This document shows positions 1 to 8,859 of a stretch of DNA of 64,000 nucleotides, one piece after another. The stretch lies in assembly GCF_001519065.1 (NCBI RefSeq), contig NZ_KQ954255.1:6782-70781 (forward strand), given 5' to 3'. Position 1 is the first letter of the stretch, and every line of letters begins with the position of its first letter. The DNA is from Novosphingobium sp. FSW06-99 (GTDB taxonomy: Bacteria > Pseudomonadota > Alphaproteobacteria > Sphingomonadales > Sphingomonadaceae). A model generated the notes under the pieces. The model had not been told where the DNA came from. It worked only from the letters and a program-made list of their open reading frames with translations, and made no database searches. A program made the translations under genes and the position numbers.

Positions 1-244
1 CTTTGACGGCATGGCGCTGATTTCGGACATCCGCCTGATCTATGACAACTATCACTATCAGACGCAGATCCTGGTCGCCTCGATCCGCCATGGCATCCAT
101 GTGCTGGAATCCGCGCGCATCGGCGCCGATGTGATCACCGCGCCGCCCGCCGTGATCAAGGGGCTGTTCCGCCACGTGCTGACCGAAAAGGGCATCGAAG
201 GGTTCCTTGCGGATTGGGCCAAGACGGGGCAGAGCATTGGCTGA
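1..244 (+). CDS. Transaldolase / fructose-6-phosphate aldolase-like protein, C-terminal end (partial)
   Basis: The reading frame is open from base 2 and stops at 242-244, so only about the last 80 residues are present. The visible tail has the SIR(x)n-IGAD-TxPP-K sequence and the FLADWAKTG ending typical of the small transaldolase family (TalB subfamily 3/FSA-like), which works in the non-oxidative pentose phosphate pathway in the cytoplasm. The Schiff-base lysine region lies upstream of the window and cannot be checked. An internal ATG at base 11 is not a credible start because the preceding codons (F-D-G) continue the family sequence. The next gene, cobT, begins 31 bases later on the same strand. 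Confidence 0.85.
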   Translation, partial: FDGMALISDIRLIYDNYHYQTQILVASIRHGIHVLESARIGADVITAPPAVIKGLFRHVLTEKGIEGFLADWAKTGQSIG

Positions 245-275
245 TATCCGCCCAATTCAGGGATGACCAACTGCC

Positions 276-2090
276 TTGCGTGATGAATCGCCTCTGGACC
301 AGTTCCGTGCCGCGCTGACCGGCACGGCACGGGCGCTTGCCGAAGAACCCGAGATCGAGGTTGCCTGGACTGCCGATGCGGCGGGACAGGCCGGCACCGC
401 CTTGCGCGTGCCGATGCCGCCGCGCGCGCTGCCTGCCGCGCAAGTGGCCGAAGCGCGCGGCTTTGCCGATTCGATGGCGCTGAAGCTGCGGCTGCACAAC
501 GCGGCGCTGCATCAGGCGCGCGCACCGGGTGAACCGGTGGCACGCGCGGTCTATGATGCGATCGAACAAGTCCGCTACGAAGCGTTGGGGTCGGACGGCT
601 ATGCCGGGATTCGCGGCAACATCGGCGCGGCGACCGATGTGCGCATGCTCAGCGATCCGATCGCGCGCGCCGCGCGGGCCGAAGACGTGCCCCTGCAAAG
701 CGCGGTGTCGCTGCTGCTGCGTGAGGCGCTGACCGGCCAGCCGGTGCCCGAAACGGCGCGGCTGGGCACCGATCTGGTGCGAAGCTGGATCACCGCCAAG
801 GCGGGCGACGACTTTGCCGCGCTGGCCGATGCGCTCGACAATCAAAAGGCGTTTCAGCAGCTTGCGCTCGATCTGCTGGGCCATCTCGAACTGACTCAGC
901 CGAGCGACGCGCCCCCCACCGACAGCGAGGACGACGAAGGCGAAGACCTCGACGATGGCGAGGAACAGCCCGACGAAGGCGAAGACGCGTCCGACCAGTC
1001 GCCCAGCGAAATGGCCGGCGACACCAGCGAGGGCGGCGAAGACGGCGATCAGGACCAGGAACCGAGCGAAGCCGAAGACAGCGCCGATGCCGATATTGCC
1101 GACGATGGCGAAGAAGGCATGCTGCCGACGCGGCCCAACCGGCCCTGGACCGACTTGCCCGACGGTTTCGACTACAAGGCCTATACCGAAAGCTATGACG
1201 AAGTCGTCGCCGCCACCGATCTGTGCGACGAGGAAGAGCTGACCCGGCTGCGCGCCTATCTCGATGCGCAGATGAAGGGGCTGCAATCGGTCGTGACGCG
1301 GCTGGCCAACCGGTTGCAGCGGCGCCTGATGGCGCAGCAGAACCGGTCGTGGGATTTCGACCAGGAAGAAGGCCTGCTCGATGCGGCGCGGCTGGCGCGG
1401 GTGGTCATCTCGCCGGGCCATTCGCTCAGTTACAAAGTCGAACGCGATGTCGAATTCAAGGACACCGTGGTTACGTTGCTGATCGACAATTCGGGGTCGA
1501 TGCGTGGACGGCCGATCTCGATCGCGGCGATCAGCGCCGACATTCTGGCACGCACGCTCGAACGCTGCGGGGTCAAGACCGAAGTGCTGGGCTTTACCAC
1601 CCGCGCGTGGAAGGGCGGGCAGTCGCGCGAGGCATGGCTGACCGGCGGCAAGCAGGCCAATCCGGGCCGTCTCAACGATTTGCGCCACATTGTTTACAAA
1701 AAGGCCGATGAACCCTGGCGCCGCGCGCGCAAGAACCTGGGCCTGATGATGCGCGAAGGCCTGCTGAAGGAAAACATCGATGGCGAGGCGCTGTTGTGGG
1801 CGCACACCCGCCTGCTGGCGCGGCAAGAGGATCGCCGCATCCTGATGGTGATTTCCGACGGTGCACCGGTCGATGATTCGACGCTGTCGGTCAACAGCGC
1901 GGGCTATCTCGAACAGCATTTGCGCAAAGTGATCGACTGGATTGAAAAGCAGTCGCCGGTGCAACTGGTGGCGATCGGCATCGGCCACGATGTCACCCGC
2001 TATTACCGCCGCGCGGTGACGATCATGGATGTCGAACAGTTGGGCGGCACGATCGTGGAACAGTTGGCGGACTTGTTCGAGGACGATTGA
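276..2090 (+). CDS. cobT: Cobaltochelatase subunit CobT (aerobic cobalamin pathway)
   Basis: CobT is the VWA-type partner of the AAA+ protein CobS; the CobST chaperone acts with CobN to insert cobalt into hydrogenobyrinic acid diamide. The 604-residue product has the family layout: an N-terminal helical part (about 1-200), a very acidic low-complexity linker (about 205-290, rich in D/E/G), and a C-terminal VWA domain (about 390-600) with the MIDAS motif DNSGSM near residue 403. The start is taken as TTG at 276, because a stop at 264-266 closes the frame just upstream and AGGGATG at 259-265 gives a ribosome binding site. The ATG at 263 is out of frame and stops after six codons. No cobS or cobN is in view. 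Some CobT-like proteins are annotated only as VWA proteins, but length and linker fit CobT well. Confidence 0.9.
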   Translation: MRDESPLDQFRAALTGTARALAEEPEIEVAWTADAAGQAGTALRVPMPPRALPAAQVAEARGFADSMALKLRLHNAALHQARAPGEPVARAVYDAIEQVRYEALGSDGYAGIRGNIGAATDVRMLSDPIARAARAEDVPLQSAVSLLLREALTGQPVPETARLGTDLVRSWITAKAGDDFAALADALDNQKAFQQLALDLLGHLELTQPSDAPPTDSEDDEGEDLDDGEEQPDEGEDASDQSPSEMAGDTSEGGEDGDQDQEPSEAEDSADADIADDGEEGMLPTRPNRPWTDLPDGFDYKAYTESYDEVVAATDLCDEEELTRLRAYLDAQMKGLQSVVTRLANRLQRRLMAQQNRSWDFDQEEGLLDAARLARVVISPGHSLSYKVERDVEFKDTVVTLLIDNSGSMRGRPISIAAISADILARTLERCGVKTEVLGFTTRAWKGGQSREAWLTGGKQANPGRLNDLRHIVYKKADEPWRRARKNLGLMMREGLLKENIDGEALLWAHTRLLARQEDRRILMVISDGAPVDDSTLSVNSAGYLEQHLRKVIDWIEKQSPVQLVAIGIGHDVTRYYRRAVTIMDVEQLGGTIVEQLADLFEDD

Positions 2091-2122
2091 CGCGCACCGT
2101 TTAACCGGTCACTTAAACGTCC

Positions 2123-2830
2123 ATGACCGAGCCCGCATCGCCATCCGTTTCCGCCGCCGTTGCCAGTCGCCGCTCGATTCGCCGGTTTCTGTCCGATCCG
2201 GTCGATCCCCAAGTTCTGCGCAGCGTGCTGGAAAAGGCGCAGCGCGCGCCGTCGGGCGGCAATGTGCAGCCCTGGAATGCCCATGTGCTGACCGGCGAAC
2301 CGCTGGCGCGCCTGCTGGCGACGGTGGCGGCGGTGCTGCCGCAGGGGCGCGCGGCGCATGCCCCGGAATATGCGGTCTATCCGTCCGAACTGGCGGGCGC
2401 CTATGCCGACCGGCGGTATGGCGTGGGCGAGGCGATGTATGCCGCGCTGAACATTCCGCGCGACGACAAGGCCGGGCGACTGGCGCAATTTGCCGCCAAT
2501 TTCCGGGGCTTTGGCGCGCCGGTGCTGATGCTGGTGCACATGCCGCGCTATATGGGCCCGCCGCAATGGTCGGACGTGGGCATGTGGTTGCAGACGGTGA
2601 TGCTGCTGCTGCGCGAGGCGGGGCTCGATTCATGCGCGCAGGAAGCCTGGGCGGTGTTCCAGGCGCAGATCCGCAGCGTGGTGCCGATCCCCGATGATCA
2701 CATCTTTTTCTGCGGCCTGGCGATCGGCCACCGCGATCCAGATGCACCGATCAACCGGTTTCCGGTGGCGCGGGCCGCGCTGGATGAAGTCGTGACCTGG
2801 GTGGGATTTCCCCAAGAAACAAATTCTTAA
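2123..2830 (+). CDS. Nitroreductase family protein
   Basis: A 235-residue FMN-dependent oxidoreductase of the nitroreductase superfamily. The N-terminal SRRSIRRF motif (residues about 14-21) and RAPSGGNVQPW (about 39-50) form the FMN phosphate site. The C-terminal part carries the usual second FMN segment around GLAIGHRD. The enzyme should reduce nitro, quinone or enone substrates with NAD(P)H; the natural substrate cannot be read from the sequence. It lies 32 bases downstream of cobT and could be co-transcribed. BluB, the cobalamin-pathway flavin enzyme, was considered, but the sequence looks more like the PnbA/NfnB group. No convincing Shine-Dalgarno precedes the ATG. A large palindrome directly after the stop probably ends the transcript. 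Confidence 0.85.
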   Translation: MTEPASPSVSAAVASRRSIRRFLSDPVDPQVLRSVLEKAQRAPSGGNVQPWNAHVLTGEPLARLLATVAAVLPQGRAAHAPEYAVYPSELAGAYADRRYGVGEAMYAALNIPRDDKAGRLAQFAANFRGFGAPVLMLVHMPRYMGPPQWSDVGMWLQTVMLLLREAGLDSCAQEAWAVFQAQIRSVVPIPDDHIFFCGLAIGHRDPDAPINRFPVARAALDEVVTWVGFPQETNS

Positions 2831-2921
2831 CAACCCCCGTTCGTGCTGAGCCTGTCGAAGCACGCGCGCCAACATTCGCCTCACACGCGTGCTTCGACAG
2901 GCTCAGCACGAACGGGGGTTG
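2831..2921. repeat. Perfect palindrome, 36-bp arms, 19-nt loop
   Basis: Arm 2831-2866 is the exact reverse complement of 2886-2921; the loop is 2867-2885. The core, CTTCGACAGGCTCAGCACGA, resembles a dispersed GC-rich palindromic element that I recall from many sphingomonad genomes. It begins one base after the nitroreductase stop codon and ends 61 bases before cysS. It has no T-tract, so it is more a repeat element that may also stabilise or terminate RNA than a standard intrinsic terminator. Confidence 0.9.
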
Positions 2922-2982
2922 GGGCATGGGGTGGATCGGGCAGGCTTGACGGTCCGTTCCTGTCCGGGGCAAGGCCGACGCC

Positions 2983-4440
2983 ATGATCAATCCCCGTCCG
3001 CTCGTGCTGTTCAACAGCCTGACTCGCCAGCCGGAGCCGTTCAGCCCCGTTCACCCGGGCGAGGCGCGCGTCTATTCGTGCGGGCCGACGGTCTACAACT
3101 ATCCGCATATCGGCAATATGCGCGCCTATGTGTTTGCCGATGTGCTGGGACGCACGCTGTCATACAAGGGCTATGCGCTGACTCACGTGATCAACATCAC
3201 CGATGTCGGCCATCTGACCGACGATGCCGATGCGGGCGAAGACAAGATGGAAGCCGCCGCCGCCGCGCGTGCGCAATCGATCTGGGATATCGCGCGCCAC
3301 TATACCGAGGCCTATTGGGCCGATATTGCCGCGCTGAATATCCGCGCGCCCGCGCAATGGTCGATTGCCACGCATTATGTGCCGCAGATGATCGAATTCG
3401 CCAAGACGATTGCCGAGCGGCACTGCTATGAATTGCCCACCGGGCTCTATTTCGATGTCGGTTCGGTGGCCGATTACGGGCGGCTGGCGCGCGCGCAGAC
3501 GGACGAGGGCGAGGGGCGCATCGAGGAAGTGGAGGGCAAGCGCCACGCCGCCGACTTTGCCATCTGGCGCAAGACCCCGCCGGGCGAAACGCGGCAGATG
3601 GAATGGGATTCGCCGTGGGGCCGGGGCGCGCCCGGCTGGCACCTGGAATGTTCTGTGATGAGCGGCGCGCTGCTTGGTTTTCCGTTCGACATTCACACCG
3701 GCGGGATCGACCATCGCGAAATCCACCATCCCAACGAAATCGCGCAGAATCAGGCGTTTTGCTGCACCGGCAGCCTGACCGACCCGGCCAATTCGGGCGC
3801 GCGGGTGTGGATGCACAACAATTTCCTGGTCGAACGGTCGGGCAAGATGTCGAAAAGTTCGGGCGAGTTCCTGCGCCTGCAACTGCTGATTGATCGCGGC
3901 TATCACCCGCTGGCCTATCGCCTGATGTGCCTGCAGGCGCATTATCGCAGCGAACTGGAGTTTTCATGGGAAGGGCTGGGCGCGGCGTTGACCCGGCTGA
4001 AACGGCTGGTTCTGGCGATCGCGCAGTTGCGCGATCGCGCGGGCGAGGCGGATGCGACGCCGGGGCCCAAGTTTGCCGATCTGCTCGACCGCTTCGATGC
4101 AGCGATCAGCGAAGACCTCAACACCCCGCTGGCGCTGACCGTGCTGGATGAGATCGTCGCGCTGAAAAAGGTCGATCCGGCCGAAAAGCTGGGCGCGATT
4201 GCCAACGTGGACAGCGTGCTCGGCCTCAATCTGCTGACGCTGAGCCGTACCGAATTGCGCATCCGGCCCATGGCCGCGGTGATCGATGAACAGACCATCG
4301 GCGAAGTGTTGGACGACCGCCGCGCCGCGCGCGCCGACAAGGATTTCGCCCGATCCGACGCCCTGCGCGATGAATTGGCCGCCGCGGGGGTCGAGGTGAT
4401 GGATGGCGACCCGCTCGGCTGGGACTGGCGCGTGCCATAA
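2983..4440 (+). CDS. cysS: Cysteinyl-tRNA synthetase
   Basis: Class I aminoacyl-tRNA synthetase that charges tRNA-Cys in the cytoplasm. The 485-residue protein has the zinc-ligand cysteine in SCGPTVYN (C33), the HIGH-box variant HIGN (42-45) and the KMSKS loop (about 287-291) followed by SSGEF. Zinc ligands further on appear in the WHLECS and GGIDHREIHHPNE segments. The C-terminal region ends with the usual anticodon-binding DALR-like helices. Length is slightly above the common 460-470. The ATG at 2983 has AAGG about 8 bases upstream. It is a single-gene unit, preceded by the large palindrome and followed by a short hairpin shared with the convergent secretin gene. Confidence 0.97.
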   Translation: MINPRPLVLFNSLTRQPEPFSPVHPGEARVYSCGPTVYNYPHIGNMRAYVFADVLGRTLSYKGYALTHVINITDVGHLTDDADAGEDKMEAAAAARAQSIWDIARHYTEAYWADIAALNIRAPAQWSIATHYVPQMIEFAKTIAERHCYELPTGLYFDVGSVADYGRLARAQTDEGEGRIEEVEGKRHAADFAIWRKTPPGETRQMEWDSPWGRGAPGWHLECSVMSGALLGFPFDIHTGGIDHREIHHPNEIAQNQAFCCTGSLTDPANSGARVWMHNNFLVERSGKMSKSSGEFLRLQLLIDRGYHPLAYRLMCLQAHYRSELEFSWEGLGAALTRLKRLVLAIAQLRDRAGEADATPGPKFADLLDRFDAAISEDLNTPLALTVLDEIVALKKVDPAEKLGAIANVDSVLGLNLLTLSRTELRIRPMAAVIDEQTIGEVLDDRRAARADKDFARSDALRDELAAAGVEVMDGDPLGWDWRVP

Positions 4441-4461
4441 TCCTCTCCGGCACGGGGAGGA
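4441..4461. repeat. Small palindrome between convergent genes (TCCTC-CC...GGGGAGGA type)
   Basis: Bases 4441-4448 pair with 4454-4461 (one T-G wobble), filling the whole gap between the cysS stop and the secretin stop. Related TCCTCCCC/GGGGAGGA palindromes occur at 10319-10342, 27980-28000 and 32371-32398, each at gene 3' ends. It may act as a bidirectional terminator or transcript-end stabiliser. Confidence 0.6.
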
Positions 4462-5946
4462 TCAGGGCCGTTGGGCGTGCAGGATGTGCGGGGTGACGAC
4501 GATATAGAGGTCGGTATTCTGCCGCGTGTGCGATGTGTTGCGGAACGCCTGGCCCAACAGCGGAATATCGCCCAACAGCGGGATCTTGCTGCTGTTGTCG
4601 AGCACCGTGTCCTGCATCAGCCCGCCGATCACAAAGCTTTCACCGTCACGCACCATTGCCACGGTCTCTGCCTCGCGCTGCGAAATGGTGGGATAGCCTT
4701 GGGCATAGCCGGTCACGCTCGACACCACGCAGAACACGTGGCTGGTCACCACGCCGTCGTCGGCCACGCGGGGCGCGATCTGCAAGGTCACGCCGACATT
4801 CACATATTGCACTTGTTGCGACACGCCGTTGACCCCCGACAGCGTGATCGAGGTCAGGATCGGCAGCGCGTCGCCGGTGATGATCTTGGCCGTGCTGCCC
4901 GACAGCGCTGCGATGCGCGGGCGCGACACGATCTTGCCATTGCCTTTGCTGATCTGCGCCGAGATCGCCGCCTGCAACTGCCCGCTGGTCAGCACGCCGC
5001 CGCCGTTGGGGCTGAAGCCCGATGGCACATATTGCCCCGATTGCACCGAAAACAGCGCAATCTGGCCATTGGCATTGGTGAAATCGATGCCCACCGTTTT
5101 TGCCCCGCTTTCGGTCAGTTCGACCAGTTCGGTTTCGAACAGCACGCTGTCGAGCGGCACATCGATGCGCGCGATCTGCGCCTTGAGCCGGGCCAGCCGT
5201 TCGGGTGATCCGTGCAGCCAGATCGCGTTGAGCCGCCGATCGACCGCGATCGTGCCGGTGGCATCGACCGCTTCGCCCAGCGGCTGGTCGGGCGCCTCGG
5301 TAATGCCCGAACTTTGCGCGGCATAAGTCCCGCCGGTGAGGCTGGTCGAGCCAAAGCCGGGTTCGCGCGGGGTGAAATGGTCGTTGGGCTTGATCGTCGC
5401 GCCGGGGCTGATCAGCCCGACCACTTCGCTGACATCGGCGTATTTCAGCATGACCAGTTCGCTGATCGCATCGCTGTCATCGGCGGGGGTGCCATGCATG
5501 GGGGCGGGATCGGCGGCGGGGCGGGCGAGCGGGTGCACGGTGATCTCGATTGCGCTGGGGCTGATCGCGCGGGCCTCGGCGCGGGCCGGGGCCAGGCTGG
5601 CGAAATGGACGATCAGCACGCTGTCGGCCTGTTCAAAGCTGATCGAGCGGACAAATCCGTCTAGCCGCGCCTGCAGGCTGGCGCTGCTGGCGCGCGTGGT
5701 CAGCGCAAAGGCCAGCGCCGCGCGCCCGGCCGTGGCGGGGGTTTCGGCCAGGGCGGCAAAGCCATTGGCACGCGGTGCAAAATCCAGCCGGAACCGCGTT
5801 TCGGTGGCACCTTGCGCGATTGGCTGAATCGCGGTCAGCACGGCAGGGGCAACATCGGTCCGCATGTCGGCGATTTGGGCGCGCACCGGCATGGCCAGCA
5901 TCAGTACGGTGATGCACAGGCCCGCAACGGCGGCACGCAGGGTCAC
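4462..5946 (-). CDS. Secretin (type II/III secretion system outer-membrane channel family), orphan
   Basis: A 494-residue secreted protein with a clear signal peptide (hydrophobic stretch at 8-19, likely cleavage after ARA, residue 23). A secretin N-type short domain (about 165-275, with IAVDRRLNAIW) is followed by the C-terminal secretin homology domain (about 300-490). That domain has the family signature IPLLGDIPLLG at 455-465 and the closing DLYIVVTPHIL. Secretins form large gated outer-membrane rings for type II, type III or type IV pilus systems. There is only one N-domain, and no GspC, E, F or G-like gene is nearby, so the system it serves is not evident. Its start ATG overlaps the stop of the upstream S53 peptidase gene by 4 bases, implying translational coupling. 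It could be a T2SS GspD relative, a CpaC-like secretin or a self-standing channel. Confidence 0.85.
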   Translation of the reverse strand: MTLRAAVAGLCITVLMLAMPVRAQIADMRTDVAPAVLTAIQPIAQGATETRFRLDFAPRANGFAALAETPATAGRAALAFALTTRASSASLQARLDGFVRSISFEQADSVLIVHFASLAPARAEARAISPSAIEITVHPLARPAADPAPMHGTPADDSDAISELVMLKYADVSEVVGLISPGATIKPNDHFTPREPGFGSTSLTGGTYAAQSSGITEAPDQPLGEAVDATGTIAVDRRLNAIWLHGSPERLARLKAQIARIDVPLDSVLFETELVELTESGAKTVGIDFTNANGQIALFSVQSGQYVPSGFSPNGGGVLTSGQLQAAISAQISKGNGKIVSRPRIAALSGSTAKIITGDALPILTSITLSGVNGVSQQVQYVNVGVTLQIAPRVADDGVVTSHVFCVVSSVTGYAQGYPTISQREAETVAMVRDGESFVIGGLMQDTVLDNSSKIPLLGDIPLLGQAFRNTSHTRQNTDLYIVVTPHILHAQRP

Positions 5947-7160
5947 AATCCCGCCTTGCCTTTGGGCGTGCCATTGCCCGATGGCCCGTCATAGCCCGGT
6001 TCCGCCTCGCAGAAATAGGTTGCGCCACAGGCGCCGTCGCTGCCCTTGATCACATCGTAAAGCTCTGCCGTGTGGCGCCACAGCGATCGGGCCCCGGTCG
6101 GCTTTGCGCCATAGGCGGCAAAGATCGCCGCGATCATCGGCGCGCCGACGCTGGTGCCGCCGAACACCATCCAGCCCGAAGTGTTGCCGGGGCCAAGCGG
6201 GCCATACGTCGCAACCCCGGTGCCGGGGGCGGCCACCACTGCAACATCGTTCATCATGCGTTTGGTGCACAAAGGGTCGGTCTGCCACACGGGTTTGTCA
6301 TACATTGCCGAACACCCGCTGCCGGTGCCCGACCACACCGTTTCGGACCAGCCGCGCGCGTTGGTGGCATTGGCCACCAGCCGCGTGCCGCCCACCGCGA
6401 TGGTCAACGGCGCGCTCGCGGGAAATTCGGCGCCATAGCCGCTGTCGCCCGCGCTGGCGGTGACGGCGATCCCCGGCAGGTGATAGGCATGCGCGAACGG
6501 GCGCGTGCCATCTTCGGCACCGCCATAGCTGTTGGAAATCGCGATCGCCCCGCGCGAGGCGGCCATGGCCACGGCGGCGGCCAGATTGGCCTCGCTGTCG
6601 TCATCGGCTTCGACCAGCAGGATGCGGCAGGCCGGGCATATCGCGCTGGCCATTTCGATATCGAGCGCCTGTTCCTGCGACCAGCCGGTGTCGGTAACAG
6701 GCAGGGTGGTGCCCCCGCGCTGGTTGATCCGCGTCAGGCATCCGCTCGCCACGGTACACTGCGGCAGGCCGAATTGCGCGCGATAGGTCGCCAGATCGCT
6801 TTCCGCCCTGGGATAGCCATAGGCATCGACAATCGCGATCACCGTGGCGTTGCTGCCGGTCAACGTCAGGTGATAGGCGTTGCGCAGATCGGCGGGGGAC
6901 AGGCCTGAGGGCGGGCTGGCGCTGACCGCCGCCTTGCCGCCAAGCGGGGTGCCGTCGGCACGCACCACGACATGGGCGTGGCAATGCATGTGCAGGGGCC
7001 GCGCATCGCGCGCGCAGACCGCGCGGTGCAATACCACCCGCCCGCCCGCAATATCCGGCACGATCGGCCCGGGATGTGACACAGCATGTGCCGCACCGGG
7101 CGCGCAGGCCAGCACCAGCATGGCCAGATGCGCCAGCAACGGCTTGATGAATTGCGGCAT
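5943..7160 (-). CDS. S53 family (sedolisin/kumamolisin-type) serine-carboxyl peptidase, no prodomain
   Basis: A 405-residue exported peptidase. Residues 1-26 form a signal peptide ending AHA. The catalytic set of the sedolisin family is complete: Glu163 and Asp167 in SQEQALDIE, oxyanion Asp239 in SAGDSG, and nucleophile Ser337 in GGTSVGAP. The calcium site is seen as DVIKGSDG plus GYDGPSGNGTP near the C-terminus. Family members are usually made with a large pro-kumamolisin domain; here only about 90 residues precede the catalytic fold, so a normal prodomain is absent. Several Cys residues (49, 60, 135, 141, 175, 178 and others) suggest disulfides in the periplasm or outside the cell. The 4-base overlap with the downstream secretin gene suggests a shared function, perhaps export of this enzyme or processing at the channel. 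Confidence 0.9.
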   Translation of the reverse strand: MPQFIKPLLAHLAMLVLACAPGAAHAVSHPGPIVPDIAGGRVVLHRAVCARDARPLHMHCHAHVVVRADGTPLGGKAAVSASPPSGLSPADLRNAYHLTLTGSNATVIAIVDAYGYPRAESDLATYRAQFGLPQCTVASGCLTRINQRGGTTLPVTDTGWSQEQALDIEMASAICPACRILLVEADDDSEANLAAAVAMAASRGAIAISNSYGGAEDGTRPFAHAYHLPGIAVTASAGDSGYGAEFPASAPLTIAVGGTRLVANATNARGWSETVWSGTGSGCSAMYDKPVWQTDPLCTKRMMNDVAVVAAPGTGVATYGPLGPGNTSGWMVFGGTSVGAPMIAAIFAAYGAKPTGARSLWRHTAELYDVIKGSDGACGATYFCEAEPGYDGPSGNGTPKGKAGL

Positions 7161-7255
7161 GGTCCCTCCCTTTGCGCTTGTCGCCCGTCGCGTTACGGGT
7201 AAGCCTTCGCCGACGGGTGCGGGTGGCCAATCACCTCCGAACCCGAGGGAAATCG

Positions 7256-8278
7256 ATGCTCCGCGTCCGAAAACAGATGCTGGCCGGGGCGATGCAGATC
7301 GATCGAAGCGGGAGCAGAAGCGTGGGTGAAGGCTCGGAAAAAACCATTGTCGTGGTCAATGCGCTGGCGGCGCCGCTGTTGGCGGGGCGCGTGCCCGATT
7401 GGGTCGATCTGCGCGGCTTTACCTCGACCGAAGAGCTGATGACGCTGGCACCGCTGGCCGAGATCGGCTGGTTCGATTTGCACAAGCCCGCGCCGATGGC
7501 GGCGGCGATCGCGCTGGCGACGCGGCTGCACTGGCTCAATTCGATCTATGCCGGGGTTGACGCGTTTCCGCTGCCGCTGCTGGCCGAACGTGGTGTCACG
7601 CTGACCAACGGCGCGGGGATCAACGCCATCACCATCGCCGAATATGTGGTGATGGGCATGCTGACGATGGCCAAGGGCTATGCGCAAGTCGTGCGCGCCC
7701 AGGATCGCCAGGAATGGCTGCAGGAATCGCCGGGCAAACAGGAATTGCATGGCAGCCGTGCGCTGATTCTGGGCGGCGGCGAAATCGGCGGGCGCGTGGC
7801 GCGGATGCTGGCCGGGTTTGATGTCGCGGTCACCACCGTGCGTCGGCGCCCTGCCGAAGGCGCCATCGGCCCCGATGCCTGGCGCGCGCGGCTGGCCGAA
7901 TTCGACTGGGTGATCATCGCGGTGCCGGCCACGCCCGAAACGGTGGGCCTGATCGGCGCCGCCGAGATTGCCGCGATGAAGCCGGGCGCCGCGCTGATCA
8001 ATGTCGCGCGTGGCACCGTGATCGATCAGGATGCCCTGATCGCGGCGCTGGACAGCGGGCATCTGGGCGGCGCATTTCTCGATGTGTGCACGCCAGAGCC
8101 GCTACCCCCGGGGCACCCGCTGTGGCGCGTGCCCAATGCCCATATCACCATGCATCTGTCGGGCCGCGCGCAGGACAAGATGTTTGCGCGCGCGGTCGAC
8201 CGGTTCCTGGTCAATCTCGACCGCTGGCATCGCGGCGAACCGGTCGCGCCGCAAGTCGATCTGGTGGCGGGTTACTGA
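7256..8278 (+). CDS. D-isomer specific 2-hydroxyacid dehydrogenase
   Basis: NAD(P)-dependent oxidoreductase of the D-2-hydroxyacid dehydrogenase family. The Rossmann glycine motif is GGGEIGGRVA, followed by the IIAVPATPET segment and NVARGTVIDQDAL. The last contains the active-site Arg, and a Glu lies near CTPEPLPPGHPLW. The usual catalytic His near the C-terminus seems replaced: the segment reads MHLSGRAQD, where HxS(A/G) is still recognisable. The ATG at 7256 has GAGGGA 6 bases upstream. GTG 7322, with GGGAG upstream, would remove 22 residues and start right at the conserved domain, and is a real alternative. An in-frame ATG at 7172 is unlikely. The gene is divergent from the S53 peptidase and convergent with the unknown gene at 8272. 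The substrate is unknown. Confidence 0.82.
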   Translation: MLRVRKQMLAGAMQIDRSGSRSVGEGSEKTIVVVNALAAPLLAGRVPDWVDLRGFTSTEELMTLAPLAEIGWFDLHKPAPMAAAIALATRLHWLNSIYAGVDAFPLPLLAERGVTLTNGAGINAITIAEYVVMGMLTMAKGYAQVVRAQDRQEWLQESPGKQELHGSRALILGGGEIGGRVARMLAGFDVAVTTVRRRPAEGAIGPDAWRARLAEFDWVIIAVPATPETVGLIGAAEIAAMKPGAALINVARGTVIDQDALIAALDSGHLGGAFLDVCTPEPLPPGHPLWRVPNAHITMHLSGRAQDKMFARAVDRFLVNLDRWHRGEPVAPQVDLVAGY

Positions 8279-8829
8279 TCGAGCAGCAGTGCGCTGACCT
8301 CGATTTCCGCCTGGGGATGCGGCAGCAGTGTCTGGGTAAAGCGTGTGACGGTGATTTCGGCGATCAGCGCGCCCTGGATGGCGATATCGGCATCGCCGAT
8401 CGCGATGGTCAGCGCTTCGGCAGCCTCGACCGCTTCGGCGCTCTCAAAGCGCAGCACGAAAGTGTGTCGCGATCCGGTGAATGTGGCGCTGGCCCATTGG
8501 GTTTCGCCGTGGCGGGCCAGGCGGGCCAGCGGTCCGGCGCGATCGAACAGCGCCTGGGCCAGACGTTGCCCGGTGGTGATGCGCGGGCGATGGCCGGAAT
8601 GGGTGCGGGCCGGGCGGGCGGCGGGGCGGGGGGTGTCGGTGTTGCGCCACATGGTCGTGCTCCGGGTTGCAGTGTTCATGAAATGTTCCACCCGTGGTTG
8701 CAGGGCAGCGGCACAAGTGCGCCATGCCCTGGGAAAGATTGGATCGCGGCGCGACGCGCCGTACCCGGCGAGTTGTGGCACGGGGCCGACCAGGTCGGCG
8801 AAAGCGGTGATGAGAGTGGCAAGGCGCAT
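8272..8829 (-). CDS. Hypothetical protein divergent from an S24-type regulator
   Basis: I do not recognise this 185-residue product. The N-terminal part (MRLATLITAFADLVGPVP...) is followed by an arginine- and proline-rich stretch (about 60-85) and then a well-conserved-looking alpha/beta segment (about 110-185) ending in EVSALLLDQ. There is no convincing signal peptide or membrane segment. The ATG at 8829 has AAGGAA about 9 bases upstream. A second candidate start is at 8679 (MNTATR), giving 135 residues, with GGTGGAA upstream. Its 5' end faces the S24 regulator gene across a 103-base gap that contains inverted and direct repeats, so it is a likely target of that regulator. It overlaps the dehydrogenase stop by 7 bases in convergent orientation. 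Confidence 0.55.
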   Translation of the reverse strand: MRLATLITAFADLVGPVPQLAGYGASRRDPIFPRAWRTCAAALQPRVEHFMNTATRSTTMWRNTDTPRPAARPARTHSGHRPRITTGQRLAQALFDRAGPLARLARHGETQWASATFTGSRHTFVLRFESAEAVEAAEALTIAIGDADIAIQGALIAEITVTRFTQTLLPHPQAEIEVSALLLDQ

Positions 8830-8859
8830 CGTCTGTTTCCTTCGAGTCGGCGTAATATA

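Noticed and set aside
2123-2830. Nitroreductase as BluB, because it lies next to cobT
   Set aside because: Its N-terminal SRRSIRRF and overall pattern fit general nitroreductases; adjacency to cobT alone is weak.
4462-7160. S53 peptidase or secretin as PEP-CTERM substrates of the exosortase in this window
   Set aside because: Neither C-terminus has a PEP motif, hydrophobic helix and basic end; they end in TPKGKAGL and TPHILHAQRP.
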